Shown in pieces: positions 15,605 to 24,556 of a DNA stretch of 64,000 nucleotides. A model generated the notes under the pieces. The model did not search any database. It was not told where the DNA came from and was given only the letters and a program-made list of their open reading frames with translations. The position numbers and the translations under genes are program-made. This DNA is from Blautia massiliensis (ex Durand et al. 2017) (GTDB taxonomy: Bacteria; Bacillota; Clostridia; Lachnospirales; Lachnospiraceae): contig NZ_LN913006.1 in NCBI RefSeq assembly GCF_001487165.1, positions 1,573,651 to 1,637,650 on the forward strand, in the 5' to 3' direction. Numbering within the stretch: the first letter of the stretch is position 1; each line of letters opens with the position of its first letter.

Positions 15605-17591
15605 AGATTCTTATTCTCCCATCCTCTGAGGTATACACCAGTGGATATGTCTCCCTGATGATATCCTCACGACATTCCTGCTGTTCAAATTCCATATCCT
15701 CCTCAAACAGGATATATGTGATCTTTTCCTGTTTTACGGCAGCTTTCAGTAGCTCCGGATCATCCGTGGTATACATGAGCACTGCCTGGCCGGCACGATA
15801 GCCCGTATCGTACCCTGCAGACCATGCATAATAAGGCCATCCGCAATACAGCATGGCACCGGACATAGTGACCTCGTTCATGGTATATTCCGGTGTCAGC
15901 AGAAGATCATTTTTCTTAAGATTTGCACTGAGCCAATCCGTCAGGCTGCTTTCCATATTTACAGTCATCCTGTGTGCGGAATCGTTGTCTCTTAAGATGA
16001 TCACGTAATCATAGATCCCCGTTGCACTAAGACAGATACAAAGGACCGCTGCCGCTGCGCGACCGGCCCATTTCTTCCAGCTATTTTTCCCTGCAAGGAA
16101 AACACATCTTATGATCCATCCCCAGAAAACTGTCACAAAGGCATAGGAAATCATCACATATTTATGATTGACATTGATGTCCGGAGTCAGAGATACCAGA
16201 AATGCAAATGCCATTGGAAGCAAACAGCCCATCAGCACTACCCGCTGACCTCTCTTCAGAAATACTGCTGCCACGATCATTCCCACAAAGAAAAATCCAC
16301 TGATTTCCACCAGATACCAGAGTACACCGGAAATGCTTTTATTGTCTGCCAGAAAGCCCCAGTAAAAGGATGGACTCATAACACTTCCCGACACAAAGAT
16401 CTTCGACTGCAGTTCCGAAAAAAGCACTGCCAGTCCGGCACAGATCACATAATCCAGCTTACCGTCAGAAAACACTGCCAGTCCGGCAAGGATCAGAAGG
16501 CCGCCGATCAGCGCAGCTCCGTTCCAGAAAGCAGTTAATCCCAGAAACAGTCCCAGAAGGATCGCCGTATCCACATTTCTGCAGATCCAGGCTTCTTTTG
16601 TAAAAAAACGATTACGGACCCACAAAAAGCCCTGCTCCTTGTGACTGCATCCGGCTTCCACCCAATCCATAAAGGTCCATACCGCTACAGCTGCCATCAG
16701 AAGGCCGAAAGCCAGATGACGCTGGTTCAGATATACATTGAAATTCCATAATCCCCAGTTTTCATTGGTAGTATAACCGATAAACGCCGTATTTTCTTCC
16801 AGAGTCCGTACAAGGTCCCCCGCCTGAAGATGTTCCCACAGATAACGCCAGAACGCTGTTCCGCTGCGGAAAAAAAAGAAAACAATGGCAGCTGCCCCGG
16901 CCCAGAAGCTTTTGAACATCCGGTAGCTGATCCCGTAAAGCACCATAAGAAATCCCGCCAGAGACAGGATGCTTACCAGATTATATCCCAGATCAAGACG
17001 AAGGCCCAGATACTCCAGATTTCCCACAAGGAACTGGAACATAAAATGATATTTCACATCCTGCCCGCCATAATGCGGATACTGGGTAGGAAAATTATTT
17101 CCCCGTGAAAAAGATCGCATCATTGCCGTGTGGGGTGCATAATCTCCGTATACCGAAAAGCCGGAGTACAGAATGCCGTCTTTCATATGGAAAACGTAAA
17201 ACATCATCCAAGTCACAAAAACCGTCAAAATGCCAAAAAGCAGAAGCTCTTTTTTCAGGATCCATTTTCTGCTGATCATCCGTTCGGATATCACAAACAT
17301 TTTTTGCTGTTTTTTCTTTTTCCACCGGAAGATTCCCGAAAGCAGCAGGATATCTACCAGAAATACGATCAGATTTCCATAAAAAAGAGGATGCTCTGCC
17401 CCCGCGCATATGCTGAACATCCAGGAAAGAATATAGACTGCCCAGGTCAGCATCAGGATTCCCATCCCAAACGCTGCCGGCAGGACCACCCATATCCTGT
17501 TTCCTCTTTCAGTTGTTTGACGCGGAAACAGACATCCTGCCATTTCCATTCCTGTTAACATACATAATATAAGATAAATGATTCCAAGCAT
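15594..17591 (-). CDS. Polytopic membrane protein, putative GT-C-like
   Basis: 665 residues with about twelve hydrophobic helices. The segment YSGFSVYGDYAPHTAMMRSF, then QYPHYGGQDVKYHFMFQF, resembles the first periplasmic loop of DUF2298/GT-C proteins, including an Asp in an early loop. A C-terminal soluble part (about 560-665) includes YCGWPYYAWSAGYD, similar in position to the tail of the 752-residue neighbour. The start ATG follows AAGGAGAAT. It is the first gene of the three-gene cluster. No named family can be assigned with confidence; a membrane glycosyltransferase is the best inference. Confidence 0.75.
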   Translation of the reverse strand: MLGIIYLILCMLTGMEMAGCLFPRQTTERGNRIWVVLPAAFGMGILMLTWAVYILSWMFSICAGAEHPLFYGNLIVFLVDILLLSGIFRWKKKKQQKMFVISERMISRKWILKKELLLFGILTVFVTWMMFYVFHMKDGILYSGFSVYGDYAPHTAMMRSFSRGNNFPTQYPHYGGQDVKYHFMFQFLVGNLEYLGLRLDLGYNLVSILSLAGFLMVLYGISYRMFKSFWAGAAAIVFFFFRSGTAFWRYLWEHLQAGDLVRTLEENTAFIGYTTNENWGLWNFNVYLNQRHLAFGLLMAAVAVWTFMDWVEAGCSHKEQGFLWVRNRFFTKEAWICRNVDTAILLGLFLGLTAFWNGAALIGGLLILAGLAVFSDGKLDYVICAGLAVLFSELQSKIFVSGSVMSPSFYWGFLADNKSISGVLWYLVEISGFFFVGMIVAAVFLKRGQRVVLMGCLLPMAFAFLVSLTPDINVNHKYVMISYAFVTVFWGWIIRCVFLAGKNSWKKWAGRAAAAVLCICLSATGIYDYVIILRDNDSAHRMTVNMESSLTDWLSANLKKNDLLLTPEYTMNEVTMSGAMLYCGWPYYAWSAGYDTGYRAGQAVLMYTTDDPELLKAAVKQEKITYILFEEDMEFEQQECREDIIRETYPLVYTSEDGRIRIYET

Positions 17592-17660
17592 AGGATTCTC
17601 CTTAATTCACGTAAAGTATAGCAGAATCACCTTCCTATGAAAAGGCTATTCACATTTTTT

Positions 17661-18380
17661 TCAATTATTTTCGTTTTCCTTCTGTTTTTTCAGATATGTA
17701 ACGATTCCATCAGCCACAGCCTCTGCTACCTTTCTCTGATACTTCTCTGTCTGCAGCAGGGCGGCTTCCTCCGGATTTGTAAGAAATCCACATTCTACGA
17801 TATTGATCACACCCGGACTTCTCTTCAGAAGATAATAGGTTCTGTTTTCTTTTGCCACCCGCGGCCGTGCAATGGAAAGCTTCCGGTTCATGTTTTCCTG
17901 GATCGCAAGTGCCAGTTCTTTTCCGCCTTCCGAATCCTCATAATAAAATACCTGCGGACCTTTTACTCCGGGATCACTGTAGCTGTTCTGGTGGATACTC
18001 ACAGAAAGCACCGGTTCATATTTCCGGATCTGTTCAATACGATTCTGCAGATCCTGTGCTTTCATATTTTTTGTACCATTTTCATAAAGACCTTTATCTT
18101 CTTCCCGGGTCATTACTACGGCAAGGCCTTTTTTTTCCAGGATCGTTTTTAGCTTCATGGCAATATCCAGATTGATTCCTTTTTCCTTCAGTCCACCGAT
18201 TCCCACCATTCCGGAATCCACACCCCCATGACCGGCATCCACCAGGATCACCTGATCTGCTTTTATATTTCCGGATACATCTATAAGTCTGCCTGCAGTT
18301 TCTGCCGCTTCCCATGACAGAATATAAAAACAGACCAGCATAAGAACTGCCATTGCCAATTCTATGAAATGTTTTTTCAA
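17661..18380 (-). CDS. cwlD: N-acetylmuramoyl-L-alanine amidase CwlD
   Basis: Spore-cortex amidase needed in Bacillus to make muramic delta-lactam, 239 residues. One N-terminal hydrophobic segment (about 8-28) anchors it. Amidase_3 zinc ligands are visible: His in VDAGHGGVDSG, the following Glu region, His in SVSIHQNSYSD, and catalytic Glu in VECGFLTNPEEAAL. KGPQVFYYEDSEGGKELA is typical of CwlD. The start is TTG at 18380, preceded by GGGGGTG that lies inside the right arm of a terminator-like hairpin. It follows the GH18 gene by 85 bp. Other Amidase_3 proteins are possible, but size and motifs favour CwlD. Confidence 0.88.
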   Translation of the reverse strand: MKKHFIELAMAVLMLVCFYILSWEAAETAGRLIDVSGNIKADQVILVDAGHGGVDSGMVGIGGLKEKGINLDIAMKLKTILEKKGLAVVMTREEDKGLYENGTKNMKAQDLQNRIEQIRKYEPVLSVSIHQNSYSDPGVKGPQVFYYEDSEGGKELALAIQENMNRKLSIARPRVAKENRTYYLLKRSPGVINIVECGFLTNPEEAALLQTEKYQRKVAEAVADGIVTYLKKQKENENN

Positions 18381-18384
18381 CGCA

Positions 18385-18432
18385 AAACACCCCCGGCATA
18401 TTTATTTTAATATATGTTGCCGGGAGTGTTTT
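18385..18432. terminator. Hairpin between GH18 and cwlD, overlapping the cwlD ribosome binding site
   Basis: AACACCCCCGGCA pairs with TGCCGGGAGTGTT around an AT-rich loop. T-tracts follow on both strands. On the minus strand the distal arm contains the GGGGGTG that serves as the cwlD ribosome binding site. Confidence 0.7.
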
Positions 18433-18465
18433 TAGCATTGTGAAGATCACAATGTTTTCTTCTGT

Positions 18466-20115
18466 TTATGACAGGTTTTCTGTGATCACGCTCCAGATCC
18501 CGCTGTTCTCGAATCCAAGCTTCCACTCTGCCACACCTGCTAGTTTATATTTTTTGATCAGTTTAACCTTTTCCGCAATAGACTTAGAGTCCTCCAGCCA
18601 GATCTGGTATGTGGCACCGTCCCCTTCATAGGTTCCATAATTCTGGCTTGTCTTCTTGTCCCAGTATGTTTCTGCTCCGTTATCACTGATCGTCTGCTGT
18701 GCCTGATCCATACCGATGGCCTCACTTGTCAGTGCACCGCCATCTGTAGTCTTCCAGAGCCTTGTGTAGAACGGAATCGCAAGGATCGTCCGTTGAGCCG
18801 CTACTTCTGAAAGCGTATCCTTAACCCCCTGTTCTACCCATGGCAGAGATGCCACAGAACCGGCATCGGAGCCTACGTAATGCTCATCATAGCCCATAAT
18901 GATCACATAATCCACAACCTTGCCCTGCTCCGCACGGTCATAATGACTGGTAAAATCTTCCGGAACCGGATTATCTACAGACAGTACCAAATTATTGGCG
19001 TGACACTGGATAGAAAGCTCTCTTAAAAACTGAAGGAAATGGATTCCTACTCCTTCGCTCAAAGATTCAAAATCAACATTGATTCCATCCATTCCTACTT
19101 TCAGTGCATAAGTGATCAGCCGATTCTCCAGATTCTGCCTTGAACTGGTTTTTGAAAGAACTTCTTTGGTATTCATGTTCTCATTAAAATTATCCACCAG
19201 TCCCCATACCTTCAGTCCTTTTTCATGTGCCTGCATCACATACTCCCCAGATGCAAGACTTGAAATATTTCCGGAGTTATCTGTTACAGAAAACCAGGTT
19301 GGAGAGATCACATTCACGCCTGTCATATTCTGTACCGCATCTGCGAAATAGCTGTTTGCATCTGTGCTGGTAACCTGGTGCCATGCCAGGTTCACCGGTT
19401 CATCCATGGTAAGATATGTATAGGACTCTGTTTTAAAATCCCTTTCATAATCCGTTGTATCCACAGCACTTACTTTTTTCTTCTGAACATAACCGATGTA
19501 ACCGTCATCGGTTGCCACCTGATCCCAGTCCTCTCCTTCATTCATCAGCCGGAGAACTGTATTCTTCGCCAGTTTGGAAAGGATCGGCGCCTTGATCCCG
19601 CCCCGGTAACGGATCACGGTATCTTTCTTCGTGGTCACGGTCTCCACATTGGTAAATTTGTACTGTATCGCAATCCTTGCAGGATCCTGCTCTATATAAG
19701 AATCGATATCTGTATACTTTTTTACATAATCCAGTTTCAGATAAACCGTGTCATCCTTCAGCCACACGTTTCCGTCTGCCTTATCTGAAGCCGGTTCCTC
19801 TGTGAGACTGGATGGTGTTGCATACAGTATCTTCTTGTTTTCGCTATCCCAGTAATATCTCTGATTCAAATATCCGTTCACTACATCCAGCGGAAGATAT
19901 ACATCTTCTCCTGAGATAAGTGCCTTCTCTTCCAGTTTCTCAGTTCCAAGTATCAACGCAGCCTCACCGTCTGCATTCTGGCCGTAGTATTCTGTCAGAT
20001 CCATCTGTTTCCTGCTTGGTATAAGCTTATTGATCCCGTAAACAGCCCCTCCGGCAAGAGCGACCAGAACGATCAGCAGACCTACCACAAGGACCGGTAT
20101 ATGTTTTTTTGTCAT
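18466..20115 (-). CDS. GH18 glycoside hydrolase with SH3-like domain, spore type
   Basis: Membrane-anchored or secreted glycosidase, 549 residues. A hydrophobic segment at about 7-28 follows MTKKH. Residues 50-150 form a copper-amine-oxidase-N-like repeat region (EDVYLPLDVVNGYLN, DTVYLKLDYVKKY). A bacterial SH3 domain occupies about 165-215 (KLAKNTVLRLMNEGEDWDQVATDDGYIGYV). The GH18 barrel runs from about 235 to the end with DGINVDFES and catalytic Glu350. The group includes spore-germination enzymes such as SleL/YaaH, which lack this SH3 layout, so a peptidoglycan substrate is an inference supported by the adjacent cwlD. The start follows a GAAAGGAAAAA site. Confidence 0.88.
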   Translation of the reverse strand: MTKKHIPVLVVGLLIVLVALAGGAVYGINKLIPSRKQMDLTEYYGQNADGEAALILGTEKLEEKALISGEDVYLPLDVVNGYLNQRYYWDSENKKILYATPSSLTEEPASDKADGNVWLKDDTVYLKLDYVKKYTDIDSYIEQDPARIAIQYKFTNVETVTTKKDTVIRYRGGIKAPILSKLAKNTVLRLMNEGEDWDQVATDDGYIGYVQKKKVSAVDTTDYERDFKTESYTYLTMDEPVNLAWHQVTSTDANSYFADAVQNMTGVNVISPTWFSVTDNSGNISSLASGEYVMQAHEKGLKVWGLVDNFNENMNTKEVLSKTSSRQNLENRLITYALKVGMDGINVDFESLSEGVGIHFLQFLRELSIQCHANNLVLSVDNPVPEDFTSHYDRAEQGKVVDYVIIMGYDEHYVGSDAGSVASLPWVEQGVKDTLSEVAAQRTILAIPFYTRLWKTTDGGALTSEAIGMDQAQQTISDNGAETYWDKKTSQNYGTYEGDGATYQIWLEDSKSIAEKVKLIKKYKLAGVAEWKLGFENSGIWSVITENLS

Positions 20116-20228
20116 GTTTTTTTCCTTTCGGTATAAAATGTCATAATTTGCTCTATTATAACATATCTTGTCTACATTTCGTTATAAAAATCCACTTTTA
20201 ATAATTTTTCACAATTTCTTTAGAATTT

Positions 20229-20289
20229 CGGTTCCCCGCATGGTATGCATGAGTGCAGGGGATGATCGTTATCCGGGGAACCGTTTTTT
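20229..20289 (+). terminator. Strong hairpin with T-tract on the + strand, no obvious gene upstream
   Basis: CGGTTCCCC pairs with GGGGAACCG and is followed by TTTTTT on the + strand. No + strand gene ends here: the GH18 gene is divergent to the left. It may instead sit at the end of the minus-strand small gene as a poorly T-tailed hairpin. Confidence 0.5.
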
Positions 20290-20300
20290 CTTATGTACGG

Positions 20301-20531
20301 TCATTCTTTGCGAATAAGATCAAAGCTTACACAGGCGATATGGCCGTCTTCATCTTCCGTATAATCCCGCATATAGACCCCGTTTTCCGCAATCTGACAG
20401 GCTTTTGCGATTTTTTTCGGAGTGCTTGGTGCTCCATTGAGATAAAGAGAAACTCCGTTCTCACGATAAAGCTCCAGCTCCCTTCGAAGGGGTTTTGCGG
20501 ATTTCTTTTTTTCCTGTGATATATTTGGCGT
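20301..20531 (-). CDS. Small conserved-looking protein with ACG at the start position
   Basis: Unknown protein of 76 residues, not assigned to a family. It is hydrophilic and composed of KKKSAKPLRRELELYRENG, then VSLYLNGAPSTPKKIAKAC, then AENGVYMRDYTEDEDGHI. The sequence looks protein-like, with no Cys pairs or membrane segment. There is a perfect AAAGGAGGT (20547-20539) but no ATG, GTG or TTG at the right distance; the codon there is ACG at 20531. In-frame TTG and GTG codons at 20576 and 20570 lie upstream of the Shine-Dalgarno and lack one of their own. Either a rare ACG start is used, or an ATG has mutated and the gene is dying. Confidence 0.6.
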   Translation of the reverse strand, partial: TPNISQEKKKSAKPLRRELELYRENGVSLYLNGAPSTPKKIAKACQIAENGVYMRDYTEDEDGHIACVSFDLIRKE

Positions 20532-20576
20532 ATCCCGACCTCCTTTCCTGGTTAGATTTTCAGAAAACACCAGCAA

Positions 20577-20929
20577 TGGTTCTCGAAAAGCTGCAACTTC
20601 CCTATTAGGATGATACTTGTAATAAAATATAAATAATAAAATGGGGGAAATTTCTCTGTGTACCGACAGACTCGCCGATGAATTTCACACAGAATCCTTA
20701 TCTTCAGAAAAATATGACTTTAAGTTATCGTTACTGTCTTCTTGTTTCCGGGAGGAGACAGCTTTTCTGCTTTTCATTATACCTGATTTCCCTTCAGATG
20801 CAAGTCTTTTATAAAAGAATCAGAAATTTTCTTTTTTCTCCGGTTTCTACATCTTTACATCTTGTGTATAACTGTTATATAATACAGTATGTAAAAGATT
20901 AAATTTATTTACCTATAGGATGTGATCAT
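20577..20929. other. 353-bp intergenic region upstream of mecA
   Basis: I see no protein gene here. A 74-codon frame at 20678-20902 on + has no ribosome binding site and odd composition, so it is rejected. The left part is AT-rich and includes GGGGGAAA; the only supported elements are the mecA promoter at 20854-20883 and a run of AT-rich DNA. Confidence 0.6.
20854..20883 (+). promoter_or_regulatory. Promoter for mecA
   Basis: TTTACA at 20854-20859 and TATAAT at 20878-20883 are spaced 18 bases, ending 46 bp before the mecA start. Confidence 0.65.
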
Positions 20930-21697
20930 ATGAAAATAGAAAAAATCAATGAAAATCAGATCCGCTGTACCCTGACGAAAGAAGATCTGGACAGTCATCA
21001 GATCCGTATCAGCGAACTTGCATACGGTACCGAAAAAGCCAAACGTCTCTTTCGTGATATGATGCAGCAGGCACAGATACAATTTGGTTTTGAAGCAGAT
21101 AATATTCCTCTGATGATTGAGGCTATTCCTGTCAATGCCGAAAGTATTATCCTCATTATCACTAAAGTGGAAGATCCTGAAGAACTGGATACACGTTTTT
21201 CCAAATTTGCACCCTTCAAGGGCAACAAACCTTCCGATACCGTAGAGATCGATGGCGCTGACAATATCATCGATATCTTCCAGAAGCTCTGTGAATCCAA
21301 GCTTAAGGATCTTTCACAGAAACCGGAAGAAAAAAGGGCGGAAACTTCCGCCCCTCAGGCAACAGAAACTCCGGATGCATCACAGCAGCCGGGTGAGAGT
21401 TCTGTAAAGCTTATACGCCTGTACTCTTTCCCGGGGCTGGATGATGTTATTGCCGCATCTCATGGTATGAATGGTTTCTTTACCGGTGATAATACTCTCT
21501 ATCGTGAAGGAGAAGACGGTGTCTATCAGCTGGTACTTCATCAGTCAGACTGTACACCTGAAGAATTTAACAAGGTCTGCAATATCCTTTCCGAGTATGG
21601 CATCGGCCGCGCATTCACACCAGCCGGTGAAGCCTACCTCAGAGAGCACTGTGCACTGATCGCTGATCATGCACTTCAGAAGCTTCTGAATATCTGA
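20930..21697 (+). CDS. mecA: MecA-family adaptor protein for ClpC
   Basis: Adaptor that delivers substrates to the ClpCP protease, 255 residues. The MecA N-terminal domain is clear: MKIEKINENQIRCTLTKEDL, then ELAYGTEKAKRLFRDMM, then DNIPLMIEAIPVN. A Pro/Glu-rich linker occupies about 125-165. The C-terminal domain (IRLYSFPGLDDVIAAS, YQLVLHQSD, LSEYG) binds ClpC in known members. Clostridial MecA is not tied to competence; roles in stress proteolysis are more likely. The start follows a weak TAGGATGTG site. It is monocistronic between a promoter and a strong terminator. Confidence 0.92.
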   Translation: MKIEKINENQIRCTLTKEDLDSHQIRISELAYGTEKAKRLFRDMMQQAQIQFGFEADNIPLMIEAIPVNAESIILIITKVEDPEELDTRFSKFAPFKGNKPSDTVEIDGADNIIDIFQKLCESKLKDLSQKPEEKRAETSAPQATETPDASQQPGESSVKLIRLYSFPGLDDVIAASHGMNGFFTGDNTLYREGEDGVYQLVLHQSDCTPEEFNKVCNILSEYGIGRAFTPAGEAYLREHCALIADHALQKLLNI

Positions 21698-21724
21698 CAA
21701 ACCAAATATCCTACAGACAAACAA

Positions 21725-21779
21725 ACCGCTGTCGGAATGCGATCCATATGATCTGCATTTCCCGACAGCGGTCCTTTTG
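21725..21779. terminator. Terminator after mecA
   Basis: ACCGCTGTCGG pairs with CCGACAGCGGT with further pairing in the loop, followed by CCTTTTGTTT on +. The minus strand also has TTTGTTTG after the stem, so it may serve the DUF1858 gene too. Confidence 0.85.
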
Positions 21780-21803
21780 TTTCAGCAAAAAAGCTTCTGT
21801 TTA

Positions 21804-22004
21804 TTACTCACCAAGAAAATCATTGATCTGAGCTACGAGGACATCTGCGTCCAGGCCATGGACCATTGCTGCTTCTTCCAGAGATTCCATCTGTGAAGAC
21901 GGGCAGCCAAGACAATGCATTCCTGCTCTCATCAGGATCGGTGCGATATTCGGGTCTACAGTGAGCAGTTCTCCGATCAGCATGCTCTTTGTAACTTTTG
22001 CCAT
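21804..22004 (-). CDS. DUF1858-domain protein
   Basis: Small protein of 66 residues. It contains the DUF1858 pattern: [32 protein letters not shown], then a helical end [10 protein letters not shown]. The paired cysteines (CLGC) may bind a metal or be redox-active; such domains are found alone or fused to hybrid-cluster and disulfide-reductase proteins. The start at 22004 has AAAGGAG upstream; the longer frame adds 13 residues without a site. It is divergently transcribed from the ferredoxin gene, which suggests a shared redox context. The biochemical role is not known. Confidence 0.85.
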   Translation of the reverse strand: MAKVTKSMLIGELLTVDPNIAPILMRAGMHCLGCPSSQMESLEEAAMVHGLDADVLVAQINDFLGE

Positions 22005-22061
22005 GATTGTATTCTCCTTTACTGTTTTATCGAAATATTTCATTCCGTTCTGCTATTATAA

Positions 22062-22382
<321 letters not shown>

Positions 22383-22418
22383 TGCATCATTAGCTTGATA
22401 AGCTGCTATAATGAATGA

Positions 22419-22459
22419 GGCTGCCGGTTTACCGGCAGCCTTTTCTGTTTTTTTTATTC
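22419..22459 (+). terminator. Ferredoxin terminator, also overlapping the merR stop
   Basis: GGCTGCCGG pairs with CCGGCAGCC around a TTTA loop, followed by a T-rich tract on +. The stop codon of the convergent MerR gene lies in the loop. Confidence 0.9.
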
Positions 22460-22998
22460 TTTTTTCCCTCACAGGAAGCTGCCGCTTCTCTTCTTGCCTG
22501 CTGCTGCCTGCGGATCGCTTCATCCAGAGAACGACACCGGTACTCTCCTTCTTTCTTTCTCTGCATTTCCTCACGGATCAGGCGTTCCATGATTTCCTGA
22601 AACTCCAGTATCTTATCGTTATCTGCTCCGCACTTCTCTGTATTCCCGGATTCCGTTTTTTCCATGAACTCCTTTTCAGATCCCGTTTTTTTCATTGGGA
22701 TATCTTCAAGCTCAACAGCTTCTCCATCCAGGATCCTGATACCAGATTCTGAAAAATCCGGTGTATCTGCCTTTCTTGCCTCCGGTGGGATCAGTGTACG
22801 GATTGCTTTCAACTGAAGTCCTTTACTTTTCAGCTCATTTATTTTAAGAAAAAGCTGGATATCAAACGGTGTATAATAGCGATGTCCCAGTTCATTGCGT
22901 CCGATCCGAAGCTCCAGTTCTTCCTCCCAGTAACGCAGGACATAAGATTTCACTCCGGTCAGTGTTACGGCCTGTCTGACTGTATATCTTTTTTCCAT
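22429..22998 (-). CDS. MerR-family transcriptional regulator
   Basis: DNA-binding regulator of 189 residues. The winged-helix motif is at the N-terminus: YTVRQAVTLTGVKSYVLRYWEEEL, then GHRYYTPFDIQLFLKINELKSKGLQLKAIRTLI. The C-terminal part is charged, with EIMERLIREEMQRKK and a basic tail, and has no recognised effector domain or Cys ligand set. The start at 22998 has an AAGGGGG site; the upstream in-frame extension has none. It converges with the ferredoxin gene, and the last residues of MerR (KGCR) are encoded in the stem of that gene's terminator. The regulon cannot be seen. Confidence 0.88.
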   Translation of the reverse strand: MEKRYTVRQAVTLTGVKSYVLRYWEEELELRIGRNELGHRYYTPFDIQLFLKINELKSKGLQLKAIRTLIPPEARKADTPDFSESGIRILDGEAVELEDIPMKKTGSEKEFMEKTESGNTEKCGADNDKILEFQEIMERLIREEMQRKKEGEYRCRSLDEAIRRQQQARREAAASCEGKKNKKNRKGCR

Positions 22999-23149
22999 TG
23001 TGAACGCCCCCTTATATAGAGATTCACTGCTGCTGTCTACAGTATAACCCCTGAGATCAGGAAATAGCAAGAATAATCGGTTGACATAATTTTACCAAAT
23101 ATGACTCTTTGCCTATATCCATAGCATCCCGAACTCCACGATCACACAG

Positions 23150-23204
23150 ACAAAAATACAAAAGGCCATCAGGATAACTATAAGCTTTCATCCTGACAGC
23201 CTTT
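23150..23204 (-). terminator. Terminator of the gdpP-rplI-dnaB operon
   Basis: On the minus strand AAAGGCTGTCAGGAT pairs with ATCCTGATGGCCTTT around a loop, then TTTGTATTTTTG follows. It lies 21 bp after the dnaB stop. Confidence 0.85.
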
Positions 23205-23224
23205 CATTTACCGTCTGCACGGCT

Positions 23225-24553
23225 CTATTTTTTCATATTTACAAACTGGGTATATCTCGGCAGCCATACCAGCTCCACAGTTCCGATCGGGCCGTTTCTC
23301 TGCTTGGCTATGATAATTTCCGCAATGTCTTTCTTCTCGGTATCTTTGTGATAATAATCATCTCGATAGATAAACATGACCACATCCGCATCCTGCTCAA
23401 TAGCTCCGGACTCTCGAAGATCTGAAAGCATTGGTCTGTGATCCGGTCTCTGTTCCACTGCACGGCTAAGCTGTGATAACGCAATTACCGGTACATCGAT
23501 CTCTCTTGCCAACGCTTTCAGCGATCGTGAAATATCTGAAATTTCCTGCTGTCTGGAATCCGATTTTCCACTTCCGCTCATCAGCTGAAGATAATCGATC
23601 ATGATGATCCCCAGATTATGCTCAAGCTTATATTTTCTGCATTTGGAACGAAGCTCCGCAATGGAGATTCCAGGTGTATCATCAATAATAAGATTGGAGC
23701 CACCGATAATATCCGCTCCTTCTACCAGCTTCGTCCAGTCCTCATCTTTCAGATTTCCGGTACGGAGATTCTGGGAATCCACGTGAGATTCCATAGCAAG
23801 AAGACGGTTTACCAGCTGCTCCTTGGACATCTCCAGACTGAAAATAGCCACGGTCACATCTTTACGAAACGCCATATACTGGGCAATATTCAATACAAAG
23901 GCAGTTTTTCCCATGGAAGGTCGAGCTGCGATCAGTACAAGATCGGACGCGTGCATACCGGAAGTCTTATAATCCAGATCCACAAATCCGGTCGGGATCC
24001 CGGTAACGGAGCCCTTCAGCTTGGAAGCCTTCTCAATATTGCTGACTGCATTCAACACAACCTGCTGGATTGGCACATAATCGCTGCCATTTGTTCTCTG
24101 CAAAATATTAAACAGCTTTTTCTCGGATTCCTCAAGTATGGTTTCCGTACTGTCCTTTTCCAGATAACAGGCATTGGCAACTTCTTCCGTAGTCCGTATC
24201 AGCCGCCGGAGAACTGCCTTTTCGCTTACGATATTGGCATAGTATTTCACATTGGCTGATGTAGGAACTGCTGCGATCAGATCACGGACATATTCCATAC
24301 TGCTGATGTCCGGCGGAAGCTCTTTCTCCTTGAGACGATTCTGCAGAGTGATCAGATCTACCGGCTGTCCTTCATTACAGAGCTCCACCATGGCATCAAA
24401 AATGATGCCGTATTGTTTTTGATAAAAATCATCACTGGTCAGGATCTCGGAAGCCACCAGGATCGCATCACGATCCAGGATCATGGATCCGATCACTGAC
24501 TGCTCTGCCTCAATGCTGTGAGGTAGAATCCTCTTGATCAGTGCTTCTTCCAT
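23225..24553 (-). CDS. dnaB: Replicative DNA helicase DnaB/DnaC
   Basis: Hexameric helicase that unwinds DNA ahead of the replisome, 442 residues. The N-terminal domain (about 10-110: PHSIEAEQSVIGSMILD) interacts with primase. The RecA-type core has Walker A ARPSMGKTAF, Walker B IIMIDYLQLM, motif H4 ALSQLSRAVEQRPDHRPMLSDLRESGAIEQDADVVMF, and the C-terminal arginine finger region. Gene order gdpP, rplI, dnaB is conserved in Firmicutes; rplI ends three bp upstream. A terminator follows. In Bacillus this gene is called dnaC. Confidence 0.97.
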   Translation of the reverse strand: MEEALIKRILPHSIEAEQSVIGSMILDRDAILVASEILTSDDFYQKQYGIIFDAMVELCNEGQPVDLITLQNRLKEKELPPDISSMEYVRDLIAAVPTSANVKYYANIVSEKAVLRRLIRTTEEVANACYLEKDSTETILEESEKKLFNILQRTNGSDYVPIQQVVLNAVSNIEKASKLKGSVTGIPTGFVDLDYKTSGMHASDLVLIAARPSMGKTAFVLNIAQYMAFRKDVTVAIFSLEMSKEQLVNRLLAMESHVDSQNLRTGNLKDEDWTKLVEGADIIGGSNLIIDDTPGISIAELRSKCRKYKLEHNLGIIMIDYLQLMSGSGKSDSRQQEISDISRSLKALAREIDVPVIALSQLSRAVEQRPDHRPMLSDLRESGAIEQDADVVMFIYRDDYYHKDTEKKDIAEIIIAKQRNGPIGTVELVWLPRYTQFVNMKK

Positions 24554-24556
24554 TGA

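Noticed and set aside
20678-20902. 74-codon frame on + upstream of mecA
   Set aside because: No ribosome binding site, atypical composition, and it overlaps the mecA promoter.
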